In this document: piece by piece, positions 34,108 to 41,853 of the stretch | Numbering within the stretch: position 1 is the first letter of the stretch | Layout of the letters: every line of letters starts with the position of its first letter | NCBI GenBank assembly: GCA_046293075.1 | Contig: JBKBPL010000013.1 | Coordinates: 36,577 to 100,576 of the forward strand | From: Ga0077530 sp046293075 | GTDB lineage: Bacteria > Pseudomonadota > Alphaproteobacteria > Rhizobiales > Hyphomicrobiaceae | Reading direction: 5' to 3' | DNA length: 64,000 bases | Made by a program: the position numbers and the translations under genes | Notes under the pieces: model-generated | What the model saw: the letters and a program-made list of their open reading frames with translations, nothing else | Database searches by the model: none | What the model was told of the DNA's origin: nothing

Positions 34108-34446
34108 GTCTCGGCATTATGGTCCACTGTGACCACAGCACACAAGCGGGCCGCCGGTTACCGCGGGGAAGCGTTGCTGCGATGCCACCGGAAACGCGCG
34201 CCCTCCCAGCTACGGGACTTCCCGCATCTCGCCGAGGTCCGTCGGATCGAACGCCACCACCTCGCCGGGGCACGCCTGATGGGCATAGAGATCGTGCGCC
34301 ATGCCCAATTTATCAAGCCTCATCGACGGATTGTCTTTCGCTCCTCGCTCCGGGTATTGACCGCGGCATATGATCTGTGCTCGCAGGATGGGTCCTGCTC
34401 GATGCGTTTGGCCCAGAGTGCCGATTGAAGGGGTAGCCGCCAGCCG
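34108..34446. other. Divergent intergenic region between the J-domain gene and bolA
   Basis: This 339-bp gap separates two genes reading away from each other and should hold both promoters. I see no protein-like ORF and no strong hairpin. Its right third (34300-34400) is somewhat less GC-rich (CATATGATCTGTGC) and may hold the bolA promoter. Confidence 0.35.
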
Positions 34447-34722
34447 ATGTCCGCCGATCAGAGAATTCGTGAGAAGCTCATGGTCGCGTTCGAGCCGACC
34501 CGGCTCGACGTTATCAATGAGTCGCACCTGCACGCCGGACATCGAAGCTCGCCCGGCACCGGCGAGAGCCACTACCGCGTGCTGATCGTGTCGCCGGCGT
34601 TCGCCGGGAAATCTCGTGTCGCCCGACATCGCATGGTGAACGAGGCGCTGGCGGACGAACTCAAAGGCCGCGTGCACGCCCTCGCTCTCGCAACGTACGC
34701 CCCCGGTGAAACCATCCGCTGA
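34447..34722 (+). CDS. bolA: BolA family protein
   Basis: The 91-residue protein has the class II KH-like BolA fold: IREKLMVAFEPTRLDVINES, then HLHAGHRSSPGTGESHYRVL with the invariant His pair region, FAGKSRVARHRMVNEALADEL, and VHALALATYAPGE. BolA proteins bind [2Fe-2S] clusters with monothiol glutaredoxins and act in iron-sulfur trafficking. It lies 16 bp before the next gene, although nothing functional connects them. Nearness to the J-domain-cobST set recurs in related genomes. Confidence 0.93.
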   Translation: MSADQRIREKLMVAFEPTRLDVINESHLHAGHRSSPGTGESHYRVLIVSPAFAGKSRVARHRMVNEALADELKGRVHALALATYAPGETIR

Positions 34723-34738
34723 CGTAGGAACACCGCCC

Positions 34739-35824
34739 ATGAGCCTCGATCTCCTCAAAGAGCGGATCTCGCGCGAGTTCGGCACCCCGGCGGTGGTGAT
34801 CGACCTTGATCGTGTGGAAAGGAACATCGGGCGCGTGCAGGCCCTTTGCGAGGCCGCCGGCGTCACCAACCGCCCGCACATCAAGACCCACAAGAGCCCC
34901 GTCCTCGCCAAAATGCAGATCGCGGCTGGAGCGCGCGGCGTCACCTGCCAGAAGCTCGGCGAAGCCGAGGTCATGGCCGATGCTGGGATCGAAAACATCC
35001 TGGTGAGCTACAATCTGATCGGCGCGGCCAGGTCCGGCCGGCTGGCGGCGCTCAGAAAGCGTGCCGATGTGACCATCTGCGCAGACAATCCGGTCACGCT
35101 CGCCGCCTACGCCGAGGCCGCCTCAGCCGCTGAGGCACCCATTGGCGTGATGATCGAGTGCGACACCGGCCGCAAGCGCGCCGGCGTCGAGACACCGAAG
35201 GAGGCAGTCGCGCTCGCCAGGATGGTGCGGGATACCGAAGGCCTCGAGTTCCGTGGCCTGCTGTTCTATCCGACCGAGAGCGGATGGGATGCCGCGCAGC
35301 GCTTCCACGACGACGCGGTGGCAGGGCTCCGGTCGATGGGGCTCGCGCCGGGCATCATCTCGACCGGCGGCACACCCAATCTGCCCAACATCGGCAAGCT
35401 CGCCGGGGCGACCGAGCATCGCGCCGGCACGTATATCTTCAACGACCGCATGATGATCGCCTGCGGTCGGGCGAGCGAGGATGATTGCGCGCTCCATGTC
35501 TACGCGACGGTCGTGAGCCGCGCGGGAGCTGAACGCGGCATCCTCGATTCAGGCTCGAAAACGCTGACATCCGATCCAGGCGGCGGCCTCGACGGCTTCG
35601 GGCATATCCTCGAGTACCCACAGGCACGCATCGGCGCCTTCGCCGAGGAGCATGGCTTTCTCGACCTTTCGCGCACGAACGAGCGGCCCGATGTCGGTGA
35701 GGTCGTGCGCATTATCCCGAACCACGTCTGCGTGGTCGTGAACATGGTCGACCAGCTCATCGCCGTGCGCGGCGGAGAGATCGTGGATGTGATCCTGGTG
35801 GCCGCGCGGGGCCGGCTCGTGTGA
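34739..35824 (+). CDS. PLP-dependent D-serine dehydratase / D-threonine aldolase family enzyme
   Basis: The 361-residue protein has the fold-type III alanine-racemase-like barrel: FGTPAVVIDLDRVERNI, the PLP lysine region RPHIKTHKSP (Lys49), IECDTGRKRAGVET, GIISTGGTPNLP and GTYIFNDRMMI. Near the C-terminus NHVC supplies a His329-x-Cys331 pair. In this family His-x-Cys binds Zn in D-serine dehydratases and D-hydroxyaspartate dehydratases, while D-threonine aldolases have His-x-Asp. A D-amino acid dehydratase is therefore somewhat more likely, but the substrate is open. The start ATG is 16 bp after bolA. Confidence 0.82.
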   Translation: MSLDLLKERISREFGTPAVVIDLDRVERNIGRVQALCEAAGVTNRPHIKTHKSPVLAKMQIAAGARGVTCQKLGEAEVMADAGIENILVSYNLIGAARSGRLAALRKRADVTICADNPVTLAAYAEAASAAEAPIGVMIECDTGRKRAGVETPKEAVALARMVRDTEGLEFRGLLFYPTESGWDAAQRFHDDAVAGLRSMGLAPGIISTGGTPNLPNIGKLAGATEHRAGTYIFNDRMMIACGRASEDDCALHVYATVVSRAGAERGILDSGSKTLTSDPGGGLDGFGHILEYPQARIGAFAEEHGFLDLSRTNERPDVGEVVRIIPNHVCVVVNMVDQLIAVRGGEIVDVILVAARGRLV

Positions 35825-35834
35825 GCGCGGGGCC

Positions 35835-37601
35835 CTAAACGGCAGCGTTCAGCACCGTATCCGCGCCGGTCGTGATCGTGTCGGCAAGGCCGGGGGCGGC
35901 GGTGGCGAGGTTCTCGGCAAAGAAGCGCGCAATGGCGATGCGGCCGGCGCCGTCGCTTGCGCCGTCGCGCACGACCGCAAGCGCGCCGCGCGCCAGATAG
36001 ACACCGCCCGCAGCCAGGCCAAAGAGCCGCAGATACGGCTGCGCGCCGGCGAGAGCTGCCTCGGGGTTCTTCTGCAAGGCCCCACCGAGCCAACGCGAGG
36101 CTGCCGCCAGTGCCTCCACCGCCGCACCGAGCCGCTCGCCCATGCGGCCGAATTCCGGCCGGTTCGATGCCTTCACGTCGGCGACGGTCTGCGCCAGCTC
36201 GGCGATATACGCCTCCGCGACCTTGCCGCCTTCGAGCGGCAGCTTGCGGGTCAGGAGGTCGATGGCCTGAATGCCGTTGGTGCCCTCGTAGATCGGCAGG
36301 ATGCGCGCATCACGGTAATGCTGGGCGGCGCCGGTCTCCTCGATGAAGCCCATGCCGCCGTGTATCTGGACGCCGATTGAGGCGACCTCCGTACCGATAT
36401 CCGTCGAGAACGCTTTCGCGACCGGTGTGAGGAGCGCGGCACGAGCGGCGGCCTTGGCCCTGGTCTCCGCATCCTGGCCGGCCTCCGCCACGTCCAGCTC
36501 GCGGGCCGTCACGAGACAGATCGCGCGCGCCGCTTGCGTGAGCGCCCGCATGGTGAGCAGGCTCCGCCGAATATCCGGATGCACGATGATCGGGCTCATC
36601 TCGCTTGCCGGCGCCCCGGGCGCGCGGCCCTGCTTGCGTTCGTTGGCATAGGCGTAGGCGCGTTGCGTCGCCCGCTCGGCAATGGCGACGCCCTGCACAC
36701 CGACGGCGAGGCGCGCGGCGTTCATCATGATGAACATGGTATTGAGGCCGCGGTTCTCCTCGCCGACGAGATAGCCGACCGCGCCATCACCGCGCTCGCC
36801 GTATTTCATGACCGCGGTCGGGCTGGCGTGAATGCCGAGCTTGTGCTCGAGGCTCGCAGCGACGAGATCATTGCGGGCCCCAAGCGAGCCGTCGGGGTTG
36901 ACGAGATACTTGGGCACGAGAAATAGCGAGATCCCGCGCGTGCCAGGGGGCGCGTCGGGCAGCCGTGCTAGCACCATGTGGATGATGTTCTCGGTCAACT
37001 CATGGTCGCCGTAGGTGATGAAGATCTTGGTGCCGAAAAGGCGGTAGGTGCCGTCCGGCTGCCTGATCGCCTTCGTGGTCAGATGCCCGAGGTCGGAGCC
37101 GACGTGCGGCTCGGTGAGGTTCATCGTGCCCGCCCAGGTCCCCGCTACCATCTTCGGCAGGTACATCCTTTTGAGTTCCTCGGAGCCGTGCAGCGAGAGC
37201 GCATCAATGGCGCCTTGGGTGAGTAGCGGACAGAGACCGAAAGACAGGTTGGCCGAGTTCCAGATCTCGCAGGCCGCCACAGCCACCAACTCAGGCAAGC
37301 CTTGGCCGCCATACTCGGGCGGGCACGGCAGCGCCGACCAGCCGCCCGCGCAGAAGGCTTGATAAGCTTCCTTCCAGCCGGGCGGCGTCTCGACCTTCCC
37401 GTTGACGAGGCGTGAGCCGGTGCGGTCGCCGGGCACGTTGAGCGGATCGAGCACCTCGCTCGCGAAGCGGCCGGCCTCCTCGATCACCGCCCGCAAGGTC
37501 TCCTCGTCGACCTCAACCGTGCCGTTTGCCACAAGCTCAGGCAGGCCAGCGGCGGTCTTGAGCGCGAAGACGATGTCGTCTACTGGAGCGCGGTATGTCA
37601 T
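35835..37601 (-). CDS. Acyl-CoA dehydrogenase, long DmdC-like type
   Basis: The 588-residue flavoprotein has the acyl-CoA dehydrogenase core (TEPHVGSDLGHLTTKA, ITYGDHELTENIIHMVLAR, MNAARLAVGVQGVAIAERA, IHGGMGFIEETGAAQHYRDA) with the catalytic base Glu in ILPIYEGTNGIQAIDLL. A roughly 120-residue C-terminal extension is typical of the DmdC / long FadE-like subfamily. It begins MTYRAPVDDIVFAL, a hallmark start. Members act on 3-methylthiopropanoyl-CoA or on medium- and long-chain acyl-CoAs; the substrate cannot be told. It diverges from tsaC. Confidence 0.9.
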   Translation of the reverse strand: MTYRAPVDDIVFALKTAAGLPELVANGTVEVDEETLRAVIEEAGRFASEVLDPLNVPGDRTGSRLVNGKVETPPGWKEAYQAFCAGGWSALPCPPEYGGQGLPELVAVAACEIWNSANLSFGLCPLLTQGAIDALSLHGSEELKRMYLPKMVAGTWAGTMNLTEPHVGSDLGHLTTKAIRQPDGTYRLFGTKIFITYGDHELTENIIHMVLARLPDAPPGTRGISLFLVPKYLVNPDGSLGARNDLVAASLEHKLGIHASPTAVMKYGERGDGAVGYLVGEENRGLNTMFIMMNAARLAVGVQGVAIAERATQRAYAYANERKQGRAPGAPASEMSPIIVHPDIRRSLLTMRALTQAARAICLVTARELDVAEAGQDAETRAKAAARAALLTPVAKAFSTDIGTEVASIGVQIHGGMGFIEETGAAQHYRDARILPIYEGTNGIQAIDLLTRKLPLEGGKVAEAYIAELAQTVADVKASNRPEFGRMGERLGAAVEALAAASRWLGGALQKNPEAALAGAQPYLRLFGLAAGGVYLARGALAVVRDGASDGAGRIAIARFFAENLATAAPGLADTITTGADTVLNAAV

Positions 37602-37718
37602 GGCGGGCAGTCCTCAGTGCTGGGACGAAAGCTTCGCGCGCACAATAGGCATAAGTCCAGGCGCCGAGAAGACCGCTCGCGCCCGTTCCCCCGCGCAATC
37701 CTGAAACCCGAAAGTCCG

Positions 37719-38669
37719 ATGCCGATCCGTCCCGCCACAGCCGATGCGATCGCCGCAGCAGCAGCAGCCCTTAGAGAAGGTCGGCTTGTCGCCTTTCCGA
37801 CCGAGACGGTCTACGGCCTCGGTGCCGATGCGACCAACGCGCGAGCGGTCGCGTCGATCTTCGAGGCGAAGGGCCGGCCCCGGTTCAATCCGCTGATCAC
37901 CCACATCGCAAGTACCGAGGAGGCGGCACGTTTGGTCATGATGGATGCACGGGCGCAGGCCCTGGCGGCAGCCTTCTGGCCGGGTGCGCTCACGCTCGTC
38001 CTGCGGAAACGGCCGGATTGCGCGATCGCTGATCTTGCGACGGCCGGTCTTGAAACCGTGGCCCTGCGTGTTCCCTCGCACCCCGTGGCCCAGGCGCTGA
38101 TCCGAGCGGCGGCGAGACCGATTGCCGCGCCCTCGGCCAACCGATCGGGACACGTGAGCCCGACGACGGCGGCCCACGTCGAAGCCGATCTCGGTGACAA
38201 GGTCGCCATCATCCTCGATGGCGGGCCTTGTCCAATCGGCGTCGAATCGACCGTGGTCGATGTCTCAGGGCCGGAGGCGGTGCTTCTTCGGGCCGGCGGC
38301 GTGACGCGCGCGGCCGTCGAGGCCGTTTTGGGCGCCCCACTGGCGCTCCACAAGGAAGAGGCCGGGCGGCCAACCTCCCCCGGCCAGCTCGCGAGCCACT
38401 ACGCCCCGCGCGCGGCCGTCCGGCTGAATGCGACGAGCGTCCGCGCGGGTGAGGCCCTGTTGGCATTCGGACCAGCGGTACCCCCCCACGATGGCCCCAT
38501 GGTCAACTTGAGCCCCACGGGCGATCTGGTCGAAGCCGCCGCCAATCTGTTCGCCGCGCTCCGTGAGCTCGATGCCTCCGGCGCGCCCACGATCGCCGTG
38601 ATGCGCGTGCCGGTCCAGGGATTGGGTGAGGCCATCAACGACCGCCTGCGCCGAGCGGCCGTGCGCTGA
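37719..38669 (+). CDS. tsaC: L-threonylcarbamoyladenylate synthase (Sua5 type)
   Basis: The enzyme makes threonylcarbamoyl-AMP from threonine, bicarbonate and ATP for the t6A37 tRNA modification. The 316-residue protein is the longer Sua5 form: YrdC core (GRLVAFPTETVYGLGADATN, KGRPRFNPLITHI, FWPGALTLVL, AAPSANRSGHVSPTTAAHV, STVVDVSG) followed by the PTSPGQLASHYAPRA linker and a Rossmann-like C-terminal domain. The ATG at 37719 gives the normal start. An EamA-type transporter gene begins three bases after its stop. Confidence 0.95.
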   Translation: MPIRPATADAIAAAAAALREGRLVAFPTETVYGLGADATNARAVASIFEAKGRPRFNPLITHIASTEEAARLVMMDARAQALAAAFWPGALTLVLRKRPDCAIADLATAGLETVALRVPSHPVAQALIRAAARPIAAPSANRSGHVSPTTAAHVEADLGDKVAIILDGGPCPIGVESTVVDVSGPEAVLLRAGGVTRAAVEAVLGAPLALHKEEAGRPTSPGQLASHYAPRAAVRLNATSVRAGEALLAFGPAVPPHDGPMVNLSPTGDLVEAAANLFAALRELDASGAPTIAVMRVPVQGLGEAINDRLRRAAVR

Positions 38670-38672
38670 CCA

Positions 38673-39542
38673 ATGAGCACAATTCCGCACGCCGCCGTCC
38701 TGCTTGCGCTCGCTTCCGCATTCCTGTTCGCCCTGACGAACCATTTCCAGAGCCTCGGCCTCGAAGGCTCCGACGCCCGGACCGGCTCGCTCATCAATAT
38801 CGCGACCGGAGCGGCGTTCTACTGGCTCTTGGCACCGCTCTTCCTCGAGAGCTGGTACTGGCTCACCTGGGGCACGGCGCTGTTCGCGCTTGTCGGCATC
38901 ATTCGCCCGTCATTGTCCTCCGTGCTCGCCATCCAGAGCATCAAGGTCATGGGCCCGACCCTGACGAGCGCGCTCACGGCATCGGCGCCCATTTTCGGCG
39001 CGCTCTTTGCCGTTTTCCTGCTTGGCGAAACGCTCGATCTGAAAACCGGCATTGGCATCGCGGCAGTGATCGCGGGTGCGGTGGTCGCGAGCTACCGTCG
39101 CCAGGGTCTCGTTCGGGATTGGCCGCTGTGGGCGATTGGGCTACCCGTCGGAGCAGCCTTGGTCCGGGCCAGCGGCCACGCCGTCACAAAAATCGGCCTG
39201 GAGGAGGTTCCCAGCGCCTCGTTCGCCGTGCTGGTATCGAATACCGTGTCACTGGCGATCGCCGCGGCAGCCTTCCGCATCGAGGGCCGACCCGTCAGCG
39301 GGACGGCGGGTTCCTTCAAGTGGTTCATCGCGTCGGGCCTGGCGGCGGCCGTCTCCCTCCACTTCCTGAACTCGGCCCTGCAGATTGGTGACCTGGTGGC
39401 CGTGGTGCCGGTCGTCTCCGCAACACCCGTATTCACGATGCTGCTCGGCCTCTTCGTATTCCGGCGGGAGCGCTTCTCCTGGCGGATGGTCGCGACCATC
39501 GCCCTCGTCGTTCCCGGCGTGATCCTCGTCGCGCTCAAATAG
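38673..39542 (+). CDS. EamA / DMT-superfamily membrane transporter
   Basis: The 289-residue protein has ten predicted membrane helices in two EamA repeats (AAVLLALASAFLFALTNHFQ, LTSALTASAPIFGALFAVF, GIAAVIAGAVVASY; then LVSNTVSLAIAAAAF, LAAAVSLHFLNSALQIGD, VPVVSATPVFTMLLGLFVF, VVPGVILVALK). It is expected in the inner membrane as a metabolite exporter or permease. The substrate is unknown. It is likely co-transcribed with tsaC. Confidence 0.9.
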   Translation: MSTIPHAAVLLALASAFLFALTNHFQSLGLEGSDARTGSLINIATGAAFYWLLAPLFLESWYWLTWGTALFALVGIIRPSLSSVLAIQSIKVMGPTLTSALTASAPIFGALFAVFLLGETLDLKTGIGIAAVIAGAVVASYRRQGLVRDWPLWAIGLPVGAALVRASGHAVTKIGLEEVPSASFAVLVSNTVSLAIAAAAFRIEGRPVSGTAGSFKWFIASGLAAAVSLHFLNSALQIGDLVAVVPVVSATPVFTMLLGLFVFRRERFSWRMVATIALVVPGVILVALK

Positions 39543-39565
39543 AAAGCGATACAAAAAGCAAGGAC

Positions 39566-39594
39566 CGGAGGGCAGGTGTCTGCAGCCTCCGGCC
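39566..39594. terminator. Possible bidirectional terminator hairpin
   Basis: CCGGAGG pairs with CCTCCGG around GCAG/CTGC inner pairs, between the transporter stop and the stop of the lysine-rich peptide gene that faces it. On the minus strand a TTGCTTTTT stretch follows after a few bases. It is a fair candidate to end both transcripts, but the U-run is not immediately next to the stem. Confidence 0.45.
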
Positions 39595-39657
39595 TCTAGA
39601 ACTCGAACAGCGAAATCTTTTGAACGGGGCTGCCGCGACGGGTGCCCCGCAGGCACT

Positions 39658-39738
39658 TCACTTCTTCTTCGCAGCCTTCTTGGCCGGCTTCTTCGCAGCC
39701 TTCTTGGCCGGGGCCTTCTTCGCAGCAGCTTTCGCCAT
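39658..39738 (-). CDS. Tiny lysine/alanine-rich histone H1-like peptide (26 aa)
   Basis: An ATG at 39738 opens a 26-codon frame composed only of Ala, Lys and Pro after the first two residues: MAKAAAKKAP, then AKKAAKKPAKKAAKKK, then TGA. It is preceded by GGGAG nine bases before the ATG, a good ribosome-binding site. An AT-rich leader lies behind that. The AKKA/PAKK repeats match the C-terminal tails of histone H1-like and AlgP-like proteins, so it likely binds nucleic acid. It is far shorter than known members, and expression is inferred, not shown. Confidence 0.65.
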   Translation of the reverse strand: MAKAAAKKAPAKKAAKKPAKKAAKKK

Positions 39739-40154
39739 TTCAATAGTCTCCCGTATGTCTCTGTCGAGTTCCACGCACGAATCACTCGTGCGTAAAAAAG
39801 CTTTGCTGTTTTTCAAAGCGAATGTTGACAGGCTTTTTGAAATCTCCCGTGAAAATTTCGCATGTTGCCCAAGGAGTGTTGCGATAAATCCTCAACTTCA
39901 GCAGCTTGGAGCCCTCTACTTAAGGCGTCGCCTCACGCCGAGCCGGCATCATGTGCACGGGCGCAACGCTTCAGCCGCAGCCAATGAGTCATGCGCGCGC
40001 CGCAGACAGCCCCTGCGCCAGAGCCTTCAAGCGCACGACCGCGGGCCCTTGCGAGCCGCGAGGCCCGTCTCTACGATAGTCCGGACATATGCTGGGACTT
40101 GCGGAGCCGGCGAACCGCCCGAGCGCGCCATATCCCCGTGGGAGGAAACGAACG
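39739..40154. promoter_or_regulatory. AT-rich leader of the peptide gene and upstream region of the ThDP pair
   Basis: This 416-bp gap has two parts. From 39739 to about 39900 the DNA is markedly AT-rich, with a perfect 8-bp stem ACGCACGA (39773-39780) pairing with TCGTGCGT (39786-39793) and an adjoining A-tract. On the minus strand this is the leader or promoter of the peptide gene. From 39900 to 40154 the DNA returns to normal GC and should hold the promoter of the ThDP decarboxylase genes. I see no further gene in it. Confidence 0.5.
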
Positions 40155-40676
40155 ATGGAAGCCACGACAGAAGATCGCTGGCAGAAGGTGGTTTACGACA
40201 CCCTCAAGAAGAACGGCGTGACGATCTTCAGCTACGTGCCGGATGCGGGCCACCGCATGGCGATTGACCTGTCACTGGCCGACCCCGACGTTCATTCGGT
40301 GGCGCTGACGACCGAGGAGGAAGGCGTAGCGCTCGCCGCCGGCGCCCACCTCGGCGGCGCCAGGGCGGCCCTCCTCATGCAGAGCAGCGGCCTCGGCAAC
40401 TGCATCAATTTCTTCTCGATGATCACGGGCGGCAAGTTCCCCTTCCTTACCCTTCTCTCCATGCGGGGAGACTACGGGGAGGGCAATCCCTGGCAGATGG
40501 GCATGGGCAAGGCCACCCGCCCGATCCTCGACGCCATGGGCTTCGTCACCGTTGAGATCACTCACAAGGACGAGGTCGAGCGCGCGATCGACGCCGCCTG
40601 CACCATGGCCTTCCAGTCTGGTGAGGCCGTCGCGGTCCTGCTGACCCAAAAGCTCATCGGCGCGAAGAAGTTCTGA
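40155..40676 (+). CDS. ThDP-dependent decarboxylase, alpha (pyrimidine-binding) subunit
   Basis: The 173-residue protein is the N-terminal half of a split ThDP enzyme, like ComD of sulfopyruvate decarboxylase or half of phosphonopyruvate decarboxylase. The activating Glu lies in TTEEEGVALAAGAHLGG, followed by ALLMQSSGLGNCINFFSMI and FLTLLSMRGDYGEGNPWQMG. GGAGG sits ten bases before the ATG. The beta half follows four bases after its stop. The keto-acid substrate is unknown: no coenzyme M or phosphonate genes are near. Confidence 0.8.
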   Translation: MEATTEDRWQKVVYDTLKKNGVTIFSYVPDAGHRMAIDLSLADPDVHSVALTTEEEGVALAAGAHLGGARAALLMQSSGLGNCINFFSMITGGKFPFLTLLSMRGDYGEGNPWQMGMGKATRPILDAMGFVTVEITHKDEVERAIDAACTMAFQSGEAVAVLLTQKLIGAKKF

Positions 40677-40680
40677 AGGG

Positions 40681-41298
40681 ATGATCATGGCCAAGGCATC
40701 AGAGGCAAAGTCGGCGCCAAAGTTCGAGCTGGACCGCACCGAAGCCGTCCCCGCGATCATTGGAAATCCGGATGATTTCCTCTTTATCGGCGGCCTCGCG
40801 GGCACCGCCAAGGATCTCGCCGCACTTACCAACGACGGGGCGAACTACTATGGCATGGCCGGCGCCATGGGCGCTGCGGTATCCATGGGACTGGGGCTGG
40901 CGCTCGCCCGTCCGGACAGGAAGGTGCTCGTTGCCACTGGCGATGGCGAGTTGCTGATGAATATTGGCGCACTTGCGACGGTGAGCATCCTCAATCCACC
41001 CAACCTGCGCATTCTCTGCGTCGACAACGGCCACTACGGCGAGACGGGCTACCAGAAGAGCCACACGAGCCTCGGCGTCGACCTCGAGCAGATGGCCATC
41101 GGCGCCGGCATCAAGTCGACCATGACCGTCGAGACCAAGGACCAGATCGCGGCAGGCGCGCGGATGCTCCGTGAAAGCAACGGCACCTGCTTTGTCGTCC
41201 TGCGCGTAAAGCCCGAGGACGGCCCGAAATTCAAGCGCGACATGGACCCCGCGTCGACGCGCGTGCGCTTCCTGCTGGGAATGAAAACGAAGGGCTGA
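40681..41298 (+). CDS. ThDP-dependent decarboxylase, beta (pyrophosphate-binding) subunit
   Basis: This 205-residue half carries the ThDP/Mg signature GDGELLMNIGALATVS ending about 28 residues later in CVDNGHYGETG (the GDG...NN pattern). It begins with a variable region and then NPDDFLFIGGLAGTAKDLAA and YYGMAGAMGAAVSMGLGLAL. ATG at 40681 and ATG at 40687 are both possible starts. With the alpha subunit it forms one active enzyme on an undetermined 2-keto acid. The pair stands alone. Confidence 0.8.
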   Translation: MIMAKASEAKSAPKFELDRTEAVPAIIGNPDDFLFIGGLAGTAKDLAALTNDGANYYGMAGAMGAAVSMGLGLALARPDRKVLVATGDGELLMNIGALATVSILNPPNLRILCVDNGHYGETGYQKSHTSLGVDLEQMAIGAGIKSTMTVETKDQIAAGARMLRESNGTCFVVLRVKPEDGPKFKRDMDPASTRVRFLLGMKTKG

Positions 41299-41316
41299 AA
41301 GCGACGCTGCGCCCCG

Positions 41317-41829
41317 CTACGCCGGCCGGGCGTAGACACCAAGCTCGGCGACCGCGCGCGCGTAGACGTCGCGCTTGAAGGGCACAATGAGATCAATCAG
41401 CTCGTCGGCCGCCGCCCATCGCCAGGCGTCGAACTCCTGATCGTGACCCGGCTTGGGGCCGATATCGATCTCGCCTTCGTCACCGTGAAAGCGCACCGCG
41501 AACCAGATCTGCTTCTGACCGCGATACTTGCCGCCCCACGTTACGGGCTGCAGCTCTCTCGGGAGATCGTAGGTGAGCCAGTCGTGCGTGCGGCCGAGGA
41601 TGGAGACCGAGCTCATGCCCGTCTCCTCGCAGAGTTCTCTGAGCGCCGCAGCTTGCGGATCCTCACCCGTATCGATGCCGCCCTGTGGCATCTGCCACCA
41701 GCGATCGAACGAGCCACCGCTTTCCTTGCCGGCACGGCCGATCATGCGGCGACCGACCCAGACGAGACCGGCGCGATTGATGGCCATGATGCCGACGCAG
41801 GGACGGTAGCCGAGCAGCGCTGTGTTCAT
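41317..41829 (-). CDS. rppH: RNA pyrophosphohydrolase (Nudix)
   Basis: RppH removes pyrophosphate from the 5' end of mRNA to start decay. The 170-residue protein has YRPCVGIMAINRAGLVWVGR, FDRWWQMPQGGIDTGEDPQA and the remaining Nudix box ALRELCEETGM, then WGGKYRGQKQIWFAVRFHG and EFDAWRWA, all diagnostic of RppH/NudH. It is the leftmost of a set of leftward genes leading to the predicted origin. Confidence 0.94.
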   Translation of the reverse strand: MNTALLGYRPCVGIMAINRAGLVWVGRRMIGRAGKESGGSFDRWWQMPQGGIDTGEDPQAAALRELCEETGMSSVSILGRTHDWLTYDLPRELQPVTWGGKYRGQKQIWFAVRFHGDEGEIDIGPKPGHDQEFDAWRWAAADELIDLIVPFKRDVYARAVAELGVYARPA

Positions 41830-41853
41830 CGCGCGTACCGCTGGTATCGAGGC

